Source of the DNA: JACPNA01 sp964429715
GTDB lineage: Archaea; Nanobdellota; Nanobdellia; Woesearchaeales; GW2011-AR9
Direction of reading: 5' to 3'
Assembly: GCA_964429715.1 (NCBI GenBank)
Contig: CAYSCV010000043.1
Span: forward strand, 1 to 11,775
DNA: 11,775 nucleotides
How positions within the stretch are numbered: the first letter of the stretch is position 1; every line of letters starts with the position of its first letter. Below are positions 5,156 to 11,203 of the stretch, piece after piece. The notes below the pieces were generated by a model, which saw only the letters and a list, made by a program, of their open reading frames with translations, was not told where the DNA came from and made no database searches. The translations under genes were made by a program, and so were the position numbers.

Positions 5156-7123
5156 CTAGAAATTTATTTTATATGGTTTTGTTAATTCTGGTTTGTTGTA
5201 GAGTTGTTGTAAGAGGGTGATGATGGTTGGTTCTATACCGGAACGGGAGGTGAGGATTTGTTGGATTTTGTTGATGTCGTGTTTGCCTTTTCCTTGGGGG
5301 TTTGGTAATAATTTTCTTGTTTCTTCGATTGAGAAACCGGCGTCGTGGGCTTCATATATTTGACTGGCAAAAGAGAGATGTAGAGGACAGTTTTTTGTCC
5401 TATATTTCATATCAGTATAGATAATTTCAATAAACGCTGTAGGAGAATAAGAACCGTATTTTCTGTGAGTAAATTCGTGAAAATTGTTCAGTGGTATGTC
5501 CAAAAAATAGCCAATGTCGGTTCCACTTAATCTTAATTCAGCGCCACGTCTCATCGCTTCTAATTTGTGTTGCGGACTGAGGGTATTATTTCCAAATAGG
5601 GGTTTAACGTTAACAGCGCGAAGGATTTTATTTACTGAGCCAGCATATGATGAAAATCCTGCTCTTATTGCTAACTCTTTTAAAGATAACTTTTTATCTG
5701 TTTTCTGGGCTTGTTCATATTCTTGGAAGATGGTAAGATAAGAAGAAAATGGTTTTACGCTAGGACGTCTTTTATCTAAAGAGGTGAAATATTCTACGGC
5801 TTTTTTATATGCCCAACTTTCTTGTTCTGCACACAACGAGAGGTGTTGGGATAAAATAGAGAGAAGATCATGGCGGGGTTTTCTTAATTGTGTTTTTTTA
5901 TAGGTTGCAGATTGTTGAATTTCTTGTTGTTGCAGTTCATTTCTTTTTTGCTGCCAAAGAAATTGCCAGCCACCTCCAATTATATATTGACTTGCCCATG
6001 AACCGCTTTTGTCTTTACTTGCACCGATTTGTTCAAGATAGGCGCCTTGTTTGATTAAAGTGTCAATTGATATGTCACTTTGAATTGGGGTTATATTTTC
6101 GGGAAGAGAAAGATTATATGTTTGACAATAAGCATAAAAAACACTCGGAGAGGAAAATGAAAAACGACGGTAGATATCAATAAGATTGTCATCTGCTAAT
6201 AGATTCTTAATGGTTTTAACATAGGTTGGGCCACGTCCTTTTTTAAACGGAAGATTCATTTTACTGGTTATTAAAAATACATTCGTTTTTTTGAGGTCTA
6301 ATTCTTTGGCGATGATGGATGCAGGTATGCCTAATGCATATAATGCTTTGATCTCTTTTTGTTGTTTGGTTCTGGAAGGATGCTCTTTTGCAAAAGATGA
6401 TTTGCGTTCTAGAGAGATGGTCAGTGTATCTACAATCGCTGCTATACATTTTTGTTGGTGGGTATTTAACGCATACACTGGCTGGGTTCGACCGCTGATT
6501 AATGTGATGGTTTCTTGTTGGATCACACTGTCTTGGACATATTTTTCTAAGAAAGTAGGGATAAATTCTTCATCAAAATGGATATAGTCTTGATGGGTAG
6601 TTGCTCTTCTGCCAATATCAGATAATGAAATTACATGGAATTTATTATGTTCTGCTTCTTGGAGTAGTGAGGTTACGAGTACTTTTTCAATTTTTTCTTT
6701 GACTTTGAGATAGGCTTGATGACCATCAGAGGGAAAAAGAAGGAAGGTAAGATTTTTTTCAAGTGATGGTGCTGAAAAAAGAAGCTCCATTTGTGAAGAT
6801 TTTTGGAACGGGGAGGAAATTTTTGTATCAACATCAATAGGATTGTCCCATAATTTATCAACAAAATAGGGATGGATAGAATTGTTAGGTTCTACTTTCT
6901 GTTCTGAATCAGATTGAGACAGGAGAGGTTTATTTTCTGTGTCTTTTTTTTTAAATGAATTGAAATAGTCTCTTTGTGATGAAAAACCTCTGCGAATTAT
7001 ACGTCCATAAAATACCGCTGTAGCATAACTACAACCCACCGCAGATTGTATATCATCAGGGGAAGCGCCAGGATGATTTTGGATGTGGACTTGTACTTTA
7101 TCGAATAAGGTTTCTTTAGCCAT
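5156..7123 (-). CDS. Large multi-helix-turn-helix protein, 655 aa
   Basis: No named family is recognised, but several segments look like helix-turn-helix units. One is near the N-terminus (about 6-46, NHPGASPDDIQSAVGCSYAT...IIRRG, wHTH-like). Others are at 253-292 (IKALYALGIPASIIAKELDL), 478-507 (LSLKELAIRAGFSSY...ILRAV), 518-556 (GAELRLSGTDIGYFLDIP) and 583-625 (IYEAHDAGFSIEETRKLL). Between them is a mixed region (125-220) and a Gln/Lys-rich helix (388-415). Repeated HTH units without an enzymatic motif point to a DNA-binding or nucleoid-type regulator; this is inference. There is no signal peptide or membrane segment. The ATG at 7123 lies 27 bases after the signal peptidase stop, so it could be co-transcribed with it, or use a weak TATA-like box near 7148. 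The 5' two-thirds of the gene has nearly balanced G and C on the plus strand, unlike the 3' part, hinting at mixed ancestry. Confidence 0.75.
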   Translation of the reverse strand: MAKETLFDKVQVHIQNHPGASPDDIQSAVGCSYATAVFYGRIIRRGFSSQRDYFNSFKKKDTENKPLLSQSDSEQKVEPNNSIHPYFVDKLWDNPIDVDTKISSPFQKSSQMELLFSAPSLEKNLTFLLFPSDGHQAYLKVKEKIEKVLVTSLLQEAEHNKFHVISLSDIGRRATTHQDYIHFDEEFIPTFLEKYVQDSVIQQETITLISGRTQPVYALNTHQQKCIAAIVDTLTISLERKSSFAKEHPSRTKQQKEIKALYALGIPASIIAKELDLKKTNVFLITSKMNLPFKKGRGPTYVKTIKNLLADDNLIDIYRRFSFSSPSVFYAYCQTYNLSLPENITPIQSDISIDTLIKQGAYLEQIGASKDKSGSWASQYIIGGGWQFLWQQKRNELQQQEIQQSATYKKTQLRKPRHDLLSILSQHLSLCAEQESWAYKKAVEYFTSLDKRRPSVKPFSSYLTIFQEYEQAQKTDKKLSLKELAIRAGFSSYAGSVNKILRAVNVKPLFGNNTLSPQHKLEAMRRGAELRLSGTDIGYFLDIPLNNFHEFTHRKYGSYSPTAFIEIIYTDMKYRTKNCPLHLSFASQIYEAHDAGFSIEETRKLLPNPQGKGKHDINKIQQILTSRSGIEPTIITLLQQLYNKPELTKPYKINF

Positions 7124-7144
7124 TTTATAACAGAATATAAATGA

Positions 7145-7153
7145 TTAAAATTA
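7145..7153 (-). promoter_or_regulatory. Weak candidate TATA box of the 655-aa gene
   Basis: The minus-strand sequence AATTTTAATC, overlapping the end of the signal peptidase gene, lies about 25 bases before ATG 7123. A better TATA-like sequence (7142-7134) is too close to the ATG. Read-through from the signal peptidase gene is equally possible. Confidence 0.3.
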
Positions 7154-7627
7154 ATAAATTATCGCCACCACTACGCCTTGGATTTGGGCAAATCGAACTT
7201 TTTCTGGATCAGCCGTTTGGTTATTGTCGCCTTTGACGATATAATAAATCCCTGCGCTGTCTTGTTGGATGTTGATGACGCGATGGATGATGATACCGTC
7301 TGTTGATTGATACGCGATGATGTCTCCTAATTTTATGTCGTTTGGAGAGGTTGGTTTTATTTCTAGAGCGTTGCTTTTTTCGTCAAACAATGGTTTCATG
7401 GAGCCGGTGGGAGTGAAGGTGGCCCAAGAGGCGTCTTTGACATTAAGAATGATTTGATTTTGATACACTTTAATTTGGTCTTGGGTGATACGGTCACTAG
7501 GAGTGATGGTCGGTTGAGAAGAATTAGTTGATAAAGAGGATAGTTGAGTTAAAGAAATGATTAAAATTGAGAAAAATAAGAGTGTAAGTATAAGAGTGAT
7601 ACTAGTCTTTAGAGAGAGGAGTGACAT
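7151..7627 (-). CDS. Signal peptidase I, archaeal/Sec11 type, 158 aa
   Basis: This is a membrane-anchored serine protease that removes signal peptides from secreted proteins on the outer face of the cytoplasmic membrane. Residues 9-30 form one N-terminal transmembrane segment, followed by a Ser/Thr-rich linker (31-50). The catalytic core shows box B with Ser76 (TPTGSMKPLFDE), box D with His115 (IIIHRVI) where bacterial enzymes have Lys, and the acidic boxes with Asp134 (KGDNN) and Asp140 (TADPE). A His in this place defines the archaeal/ER (Sec11, S26B) subtype. The small size and single N-terminal anchor fit archaeal enzymes. The ATG at 7627 fits exactly with a TATA box ~26 bases upstream. 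Its promoter region is closely similar to that of the adjacent 88-aa gene, and an inverted repeat (7629-7648) lies between TATA box and ATG. Confidence 0.9.
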   Translation of the reverse strand: MSLLSLKTSITLILTLLFFSILIISLTQLSSLSTNSSQPTITPSDRITQDQIKVYQNQIILNVKDASWATFTPTGSMKPLFDEKSNALEIKPTSPNDIKLGDIIAYQSTDGIIIHRVINIQQDSAGIYYIVKGDNNQTADPEKVRFAQIQGVVVAIIY

Positions 7628-7628
7628 G

Positions 7629-7648
7629 ATACTATCTAAAAGTAGTAT
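7629..7648. promoter_or_regulatory. Inverted repeat at the signal peptidase transcription start
   Basis: ATACTA (7629-7634) and TAGTAT (7643-7648) form a perfect 6-bp inverted repeat with an 8-base spacer. It lies between the TATA box and the ATG of the signal peptidase gene. A repressor operator is plausible, but the repeat is short and AT-rich. Confidence 0.3.
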
Positions 7649-7649
7649 A

Positions 7650-7672
7650 TTATTTAAAAAGGTTGTGGTGAG
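7650..7672 (-). promoter_or_regulatory. Signal peptidase promoter (shared module copy 1)
   Basis: The minus strand reads CAACCTTTTTAAATAA, a BRE/TATA element about 26 bases before the ATG at 7627. The same 16 bases recur upstream of the 88-aa gene (8008-7993), and similarity continues on both sides, including CTACTTTT downstream of the box. Confidence 0.55.
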
Positions 7673-7706
7673 AAATAGATATTTAATTATATGAAGATGC
7701 GGATTA

Positions 7707-7973
7707 TTATAGTTCTAAGAAATATTCTAAGGGAACGCCGATACGATAGCGTAAACTGGGTTTTCCATATCCAGAGATAGGCTTTTCTTCAACGATCCCT
7801 AAATCATAGCATCTTTTTTGCGAGGGTAGCTGCTGATAATGAGGAGAGTGTAGGTGTTGAATGAATTGTTTTATGATTAGTTGATCGAGTGGGCTATTAG
7901 TACGAATTAAGAGCAGTTTACCTTGGATACCTGGGGCAATTTCATGTTCTTCGATTGTTCGTACGATGTCCAT
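7707..7973 (-). CDS. Hypothetical protein, 88 aa
   Basis: A small protein of unknown function. It has no signal peptide or membrane segment. The C-terminal half (RCYDLGIVEEKPISGYGKPSL, then RYRIGVPLEYF) loosely resembles the wing of a winged-helix domain, in which case it might regulate the adjacent genes; this is weak. The frame is open upstream to an ATG at 8114, but that would overlap the start of DNA ligase by 52 bases on the other strand. The ATG at 7973 is preferred because a TATA box (CAACCTTTTTAAATAA, 8008-7993) lies ~25 bases upstream and the longer version would swallow that promoter and the ligase promoter. It diverges from ligase across an 89-base gap and is followed, 79 bases on, by the signal peptidase gene in the same direction. 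Confidence 0.65.
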   Translation of the reverse strand: MDIVRTIEEHEIAPGIQGKLLLIRTNSPLDQLIIKQFIQHLHSPHYQQLPSQKRCYDLGIVEEKPISGYGKPSLRYRIGVPLEYFLEL

Positions 7974-7992
7974 AGATTGAAAAGTAGAGAGT

Positions 7993-8016
7993 TTATTTAA
8001 AAAGGTTGGGGGAGAA
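7993..8016 (-). promoter_or_regulatory. Promoter of the 88-aa gene (shared module copy 2)
   Basis: CAACCTTTTTAAATAA on the minus strand sits ~25 bases before ATG 7973 and is identical over 16 bases to the signal peptidase promoter. Its presence is the main reason for choosing the short version of this gene. Confidence 0.55.
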
Positions 8017-8032
8017 AAAATAAGGAAGGATA

Positions 8033-8041
8033 TTTTATATA
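8033..8041 (+). promoter_or_regulatory. TATA box of DNA ligase
   Basis: TTTTATATA is centred ~26 bases before the ATG at 8063 and no Shine-Dalgarno sequence precedes the start, so the ligase mRNA is predicted to be leaderless. It lies back to back with the promoter of the 88-aa gene. Confidence 0.55.
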
Positions 8042-8062
8042 GGTCTTGATATTTTTTCGGGT

Positions 8063-9787
8063 ATGGACTTTCAACAACTGGTCGACGTGTATGCTGAACT
8101 TGAGAAGACGTCATCAGGCAATGCGATGCGTGAAATTCTAGCGGAGTTTTTTAAGAATGTACCAAAAGAAGATATTGCGAAAGTGGCGTATTTGACGCTT
8201 GGGCAAATTGCGTCCGAATATGAGGGAGAAGTGTTAGGGATGGCGGAGAGGTCAGTTCTGAAAGCAGTGGCAATGGCGTCGGGAATGGAGCAGGGAAAGC
8301 TACAGAAGATGTTAGATGAGAAAGGGGATGTGGGGTTGACGGCGGAAAAAGCGCTGCAGAAGAAGCCGATGACGCTTGTGCCTCTTGGTAAATTAACGCT
8401 GCAGGAAGTATTTGACAAATTGCACAAAGTAACATCGCTTGAGGGAAGTGGATCGCAGGATGCGAAGGTAACAATTATTGCGCAATTATTGCAAAAAGCG
8501 TCGCCAAGTGGCGCGAAGTTTATTACGCGCATGGTTATGAGTACGTTACGGATGGGTGTAGGAGATATGACGGTGCTTGATGCATTAGCAATTGCGTATA
8601 CTGGTGAGAAGAAGAATAAAGAGATTTTAGAGCGAGCATATAATATTTGTCCGGATGTGGGTGTGATTGCAGAGACGTTAGTTGCAGAAGGATTGAAAGG
8701 GGTTGAAAAGATTGATGTGCAAGTGGGCAGACCAATTAAGATGATGCTGGCACAACGCGTTGAGGTGCTTGAGGATATTTCTGAGAAGATGCCTGGGCAA
8801 GTGACGGTGGAAGGAAAGTATGATGGGGAGCGAGTGCAAGCGCACAAAGATCGAAAAGGAAAAATTACGTTATTTTCTCGACGATTGGAAAATATTACAG
8901 ATCAATTTCCAGATTTGGTTGAGTGGTTGGGGAAATATATTGAGGCGAAAGAATTTGTTGTGGAAGGAGAAGTGATTGCGATTGATGCTGCGGGAAAATG
9001 TTTGCCGTTTCAGACGTTAATGCAGCGTAAACGAAAACATGATGTGGCTGATTTTGTGAAGAAAGTGCCGGTGCAATTGAAGTTGTTTGAGTTGTTATAT
9101 TATAATGGGAAGTCGCAGATCCATGAAGCGTATCATAAAAGGACGGCACTGCTTGAGAAGATTGTTACTCGCGGAAAACATCTAACGCTTGCGGATAAAA
9201 TTGTAACTGATGATGTTGAGGAAGTAAATGCGTTTTTTCAAAAGATGTTGAAGTCAGGATTCGAGGGAGTGATTATCAAATCGATGGCAGAGGATTCAGA
9301 ATATCAGGCAGGAACGCGAGGCTGGAATTGGATCAAGTGGAAAAAAGAGTATGTGAAAGAGATGAGTGATACGTTTGATCTTGTGGTTGTTGGGGCGTTT
9401 TATGGACGGGGGAGAAGGAGCGGAGTGTATGGCGCATTACTGTGTGCGACGTATAATGAGAAAGAGGATACATTTGAGACGTTATGTAAGTTAGGAACGG
9501 GGTTAACAGATGAGTTGCTTGAGGAGTTGCCTACACGATTGGCGAAATATAAGATCGAACACAAAGCGGCGCGATTGCAGGTGAAACGAGAAATGGAAGC
9601 AGAGGTGTGGTTTGAGCCGCATATTGTTGTAGAAGTGTTGGCAGCGGAAATTACGAAGAGTCCGTTTCATACTTGTGGAAATGGATTGGCGCTGCGCTTT
9701 CCGCGATTTGTGAAGTTTCGTGATGATAAGAAGGAGGAGCAGGCGACGAGTTCAACAGAAGTTATGCAGATGATGAAAGGGAAGTGA
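8063..9787 (+). CDS. lig: ATP-dependent DNA ligase, 574 aa
   Basis: The archaeal replicative/repair DNA ligase, which seals nicks through an enzyme-AMP intermediate. Domain order is the usual one: an alpha-helical DNA-binding domain (1-~220), an adenylation domain with motif I EGKYDGER (nucleophile Lys252), motif III TLFSRRLENIT (269-279), motif IIIa around FELLYYNG (342-349), motif IV EGVIIKS (401-407) and motif V WNWIKWKKEY (421-430). An OB-fold follows, with RFPRFVKFRDDK near the C-terminus (motif VI). All catalytic motifs are intact and the length is typical (about 560-600 aa). The start MDFQQLVDVYAELEKTSS matches the family's N-terminus and follows a TATA box at the leaderless distance. 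It is probably transcribed alone. Use of ATP rather than NAD+ follows from the family. Confidence 0.97.
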   Translation: MDFQQLVDVYAELEKTSSGNAMREILAEFFKNVPKEDIAKVAYLTLGQIASEYEGEVLGMAERSVLKAVAMASGMEQGKLQKMLDEKGDVGLTAEKALQKKPMTLVPLGKLTLQEVFDKLHKVTSLEGSGSQDAKVTIIAQLLQKASPSGAKFITRMVMSTLRMGVGDMTVLDALAIAYTGEKKNKEILERAYNICPDVGVIAETLVAEGLKGVEKIDVQVGRPIKMMLAQRVEVLEDISEKMPGQVTVEGKYDGERVQAHKDRKGKITLFSRRLENITDQFPDLVEWLGKYIEAKEFVVEGEVIAIDAAGKCLPFQTLMQRKRKHDVADFVKKVPVQLKLFELLYYNGKSQIHEAYHKRTALLEKIVTRGKHLTLADKIVTDDVEEVNAFFQKMLKSGFEGVIIKSMAEDSEYQAGTRGWNWIKWKKEYVKEMSDTFDLVVVGAFYGRGRRSGVYGALLCATYNEKEDTFETLCKLGTGLTDELLEELPTRLAKYKIEHKAARLQVKREMEAEVWFEPHIVVEVLAAEITKSPFHTCGNGLALRFPRFVKFRDDKKEEQATSSTEVMQMMKGK

Positions 9788-9912
9788 AAGGTTAAAAAAA
9801 AGATTATTTATATATTCTTGTTTGGATTACAACGTTCTGAATAGAGTTGCTGAAGATTATTTTCTTCTTCTAGGAGAGATTGGAATTTTTGTTTAGAAGG
9901 AATTCACCAAAA

Positions 9913-9923
9913 CATTTAAATAT
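9913..9923 (+). promoter_or_regulatory. TATA box of the vapBC-msrA operon
   Basis: TTTAAATATA with a purine-rich stretch (CAAAAC) before it predicts transcription starting near 9943-9946, leaving a ~27-nt leader that carries a Shine-Dalgarno sequence GGAGGT (9958-9963). This is the only first-in-operon gene in the window with a clear leader plus SD. Confidence 0.55.
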
Positions 9924-9929
9924 AACCAT

Positions 9930-9958
9930 TGTATCTAGTGTGTTATGTGTATCTAGTG
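9930..9958. promoter_or_regulatory. Direct repeats around the vapB transcription start
   Basis: TGTATCTAGTG occurs at 9930-9940 and again at 9948-9958, an exact 11-base direct repeat with 18-base periodicity. The pair straddles the predicted transcription start between the TATA box and the SD. Toxin-antitoxin operons are usually autorepressed by the antitoxin binding repeated operator sites, so this is a good operator candidate for the ribbon-helix-helix VapB. Confidence 0.55.
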
Positions 9959-9971
9959 GAGGTAAAATATT

Positions 9972-10214
9972 ATGGCAACGTTAACTTTAGCAATTCCAGA
10001 GGAGATGAAAGCACAGATGGATGAGTGTGCGGAGATCAATTGGTCGGAAGTGGCACGAGGTGCGATTCGACAGAAGTTGGCGCAGCTGAGGCTCTTTAAA
10101 GCGATTGTGTCGAAATCGAAGTTGACAGAGGAAGAAGCTTTAGATATTAGCTTGGAATTAGGTAAAAAAGTGAATAAAGCGATGCATGAACGCTTTAAAA
10201 AAGCACATTTGTGA
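9972..10214 (+). CDS. vapB: VapB-type antitoxin, 80 aa
   Basis: The N-terminus MATLTLAIPEEMKAQMDECA followed by INWSEVARGAIRQKL is the strand-helix-helix layout of a ribbon-helix-helix DNA-binding domain (about 1-38). The charged helical C-terminus (SKLTEEEALDISLELGKKVN) is the part that normally embraces and inhibits the PIN toxin. RHH antitoxins bind DNA as dimers and repress their own operon. An SD sequence GGAGGT (9958-9963) lies 8 bases before the ATG. The stop TGA is followed after 9 bases by vapC, in the same reading frame, which is standard TA order. The direct repeats upstream fit autoregulation. Confidence 0.85.
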   Translation: MATLTLAIPEEMKAQMDECAEINWSEVARGAIRQKLAQLRLFKAIVSKSKLTEEEALDISLELGKKVNKAMHERFKKAHL

Positions 10215-10223
10215 GGAAAAATC

Positions 10224-10652
10224 ATGGATTTAGTAGTTGATGCAAATGTAGTTATTGCCGCGTTGATTTCACAGAAGGGACATACGGCAGATTTATTTTG
10301 TTCAGATTCTTTATGTCTCTCTGCGCCAGAATTTTTGATAGACGAAATACGAAAACACACTTTAGAGATTGTAGAAAAGCCTCAAATGGCTCGAAAAGAT
10401 TTTGAGATGCTGTTGACACTTGTTACTTCAAGAATAATACTTTTGCCTACAAATGAATTTGATGATTTTCAACAAAAAGCAGAAAGTATTTGTCCTGATC
10501 CCGATGATGTTGAATATTTTGCTGTAGCATTAAAAGTTAACTGCCCGCTTTGGTCCAATGATCAAAAATTAAAATTGCAAGATACGGTGAAAGTCATTTC
10601 GACAACTGAATTAATACAACTATTTGATTTGGAGTCTGGAGGACATATATGA
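10224..10652 (+). CDS. vapC: VapC-type PIN-domain ribonuclease toxin, 142 aa
   Basis: A PIN-domain protein with the four expected acidic positions: Asp6 in VVDANVVIAAL, Glu41 in FLIDEIRKH, Asp94/Asp95 in CPDPDDVEYFAVAL, and Asp113 in LWSNDQKL. VapC toxins are Mg2+-dependent RNases that usually cut tRNA or rRNA and are held inactive by VapB; the target here is unknown. A GAGG (10213-10216) overlapping the vapB stop serves as ribosome-binding site. Its stop overlaps the msrA start (ATGA), so translation is coupled. Base composition differs from both operon neighbours: in 10261-10320 G and C are 12 and 10, against 22 and 5 in an equal stretch of msrA (10741-10800), suggesting separate acquisition. 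Confidence 0.88.
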   Translation: MDLVVDANVVIAALISQKGHTADLFCSDSLCLSAPEFLIDEIRKHTLEIVEKPQMARKDFEMLLTLVTSRIILLPTNEFDDFQQKAESICPDPDDVEYFAVALKVNCPLWSNDQKLKLQDTVKVISTTELIQLFDLESGGHI

Positions 10653-11119
10653 AATTACACAAAGCAACTTTTGCAGCAGGATGTTTTTGGCATGTACAGT
10701 TTACGTTTTCTGAATTGAAGGGAGTTTTGAAAACGACAGCAGGATATGGTGGGGGGAAGGTTAAGAATCCAACGTATGAACAAGTGTGTATGGGGAAAAC
10801 GGGTCATGCGGAGGCGGTATCGGTTGAGTTTGATTCGGCTGTGGTGTCGTATCAGAAGTTGTTAGATACGTTTTGGGAGATGCACGATCCGACGCAGATG
10901 AATCGGCAAGGGTCAGATGTGGGTTCGCAGTATCGGTCTGTAATTTTTTATCATACGCAAGAGCAACGGGAGAAGGCTATTGTGTCTTTGAAACAAGAGG
11001 AGAAGAGATTAGGGAAAAAGATTGTGACGCAGATTGTGCCATTTGAGAATTTTTATCCAGCGGAAGAGCATCATCAGGATTACTTTAAGAAAACGGGGAG
11101 AAGGGTGTGTGGGGTTTGA
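10649..11119 (+). CDS. msrA: Peptide methionine-S-sulfoxide reductase, 156 aa
   Basis: MsrA reduces methionine-S-sulfoxide in oxidised proteins, using thioredoxin-type reductants. Catalytic Cys12 lies in AAGCFWHVQFTF. The usual motif is GCFWG; here the last residue is His. Downstream are GYGGGKVKNPTYEQVCMGKT (33-52), GHAEAV, HDPTQMNRQGSDVGSQYRS (79-97) and the C-terminal AEEHHQDYF. Cys154 near the C-terminus (RRVCGV) could act as resolving cysteine. The length is that of a single-domain MsrA and there is no fused MsrB. The ATG overlaps the vapC stop (ATGA), and GGAGG (10638-10642) is its ribosome-binding site, so it is co-transcribed with the toxin-antitoxin pair. The pairing may be chance, but both relate to stress survival. 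Confidence 0.93.
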   Translation: MKLHKATFAAGCFWHVQFTFSELKGVLKTTAGYGGGKVKNPTYEQVCMGKTGHAEAVSVEFDSAVVSYQKLLDTFWEMHDPTQMNRQGSDVGSQYRSVIFYHTQEQREKAIVSLKQEEKRLGKKIVTQIVPFENFYPAEEHHQDYFKKTGRRVCGV

Positions 11120-11153
11120 TTGCGAAGAAGACATTATCTCCTTGTCATTTTAT

Positions 11154-11174
11154 AAAAAGTTGGAAAAAGAAAAA
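11154..11174 (-). terminator. Poly-T tracts after the radical SAM gene
   Basis: On the minus strand three T5 tracts (11174-11170, 11168-11164, 11158-11154) follow the stop codon by about 30 bases. This fits archaeal U-tract termination of the gene to the right. Nothing comparable is seen for msrA on the plus strand, so the convergent genes may overlap in their 3' ends. Confidence 0.4.
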
Positions 11175-11203
11175 GTGATTTGAAAATTATAATTCCTAAA
11201 TCT

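Noticed and set aside
7707..8114. Longer 135-aa version of the minus-strand gene starting at 8114.
   Set aside because: It would overlap the ligase start and include two TATA boxes; the ATG at 7973 has a promoter at the correct distance.
8071..8847. Long open frame antisense to DNA ligase (258 aa).
   Set aside because: It is a Ser/Cys-rich shadow of a certain gene, has no family resemblance and no promoter; its openness follows from the ligase codon composition.
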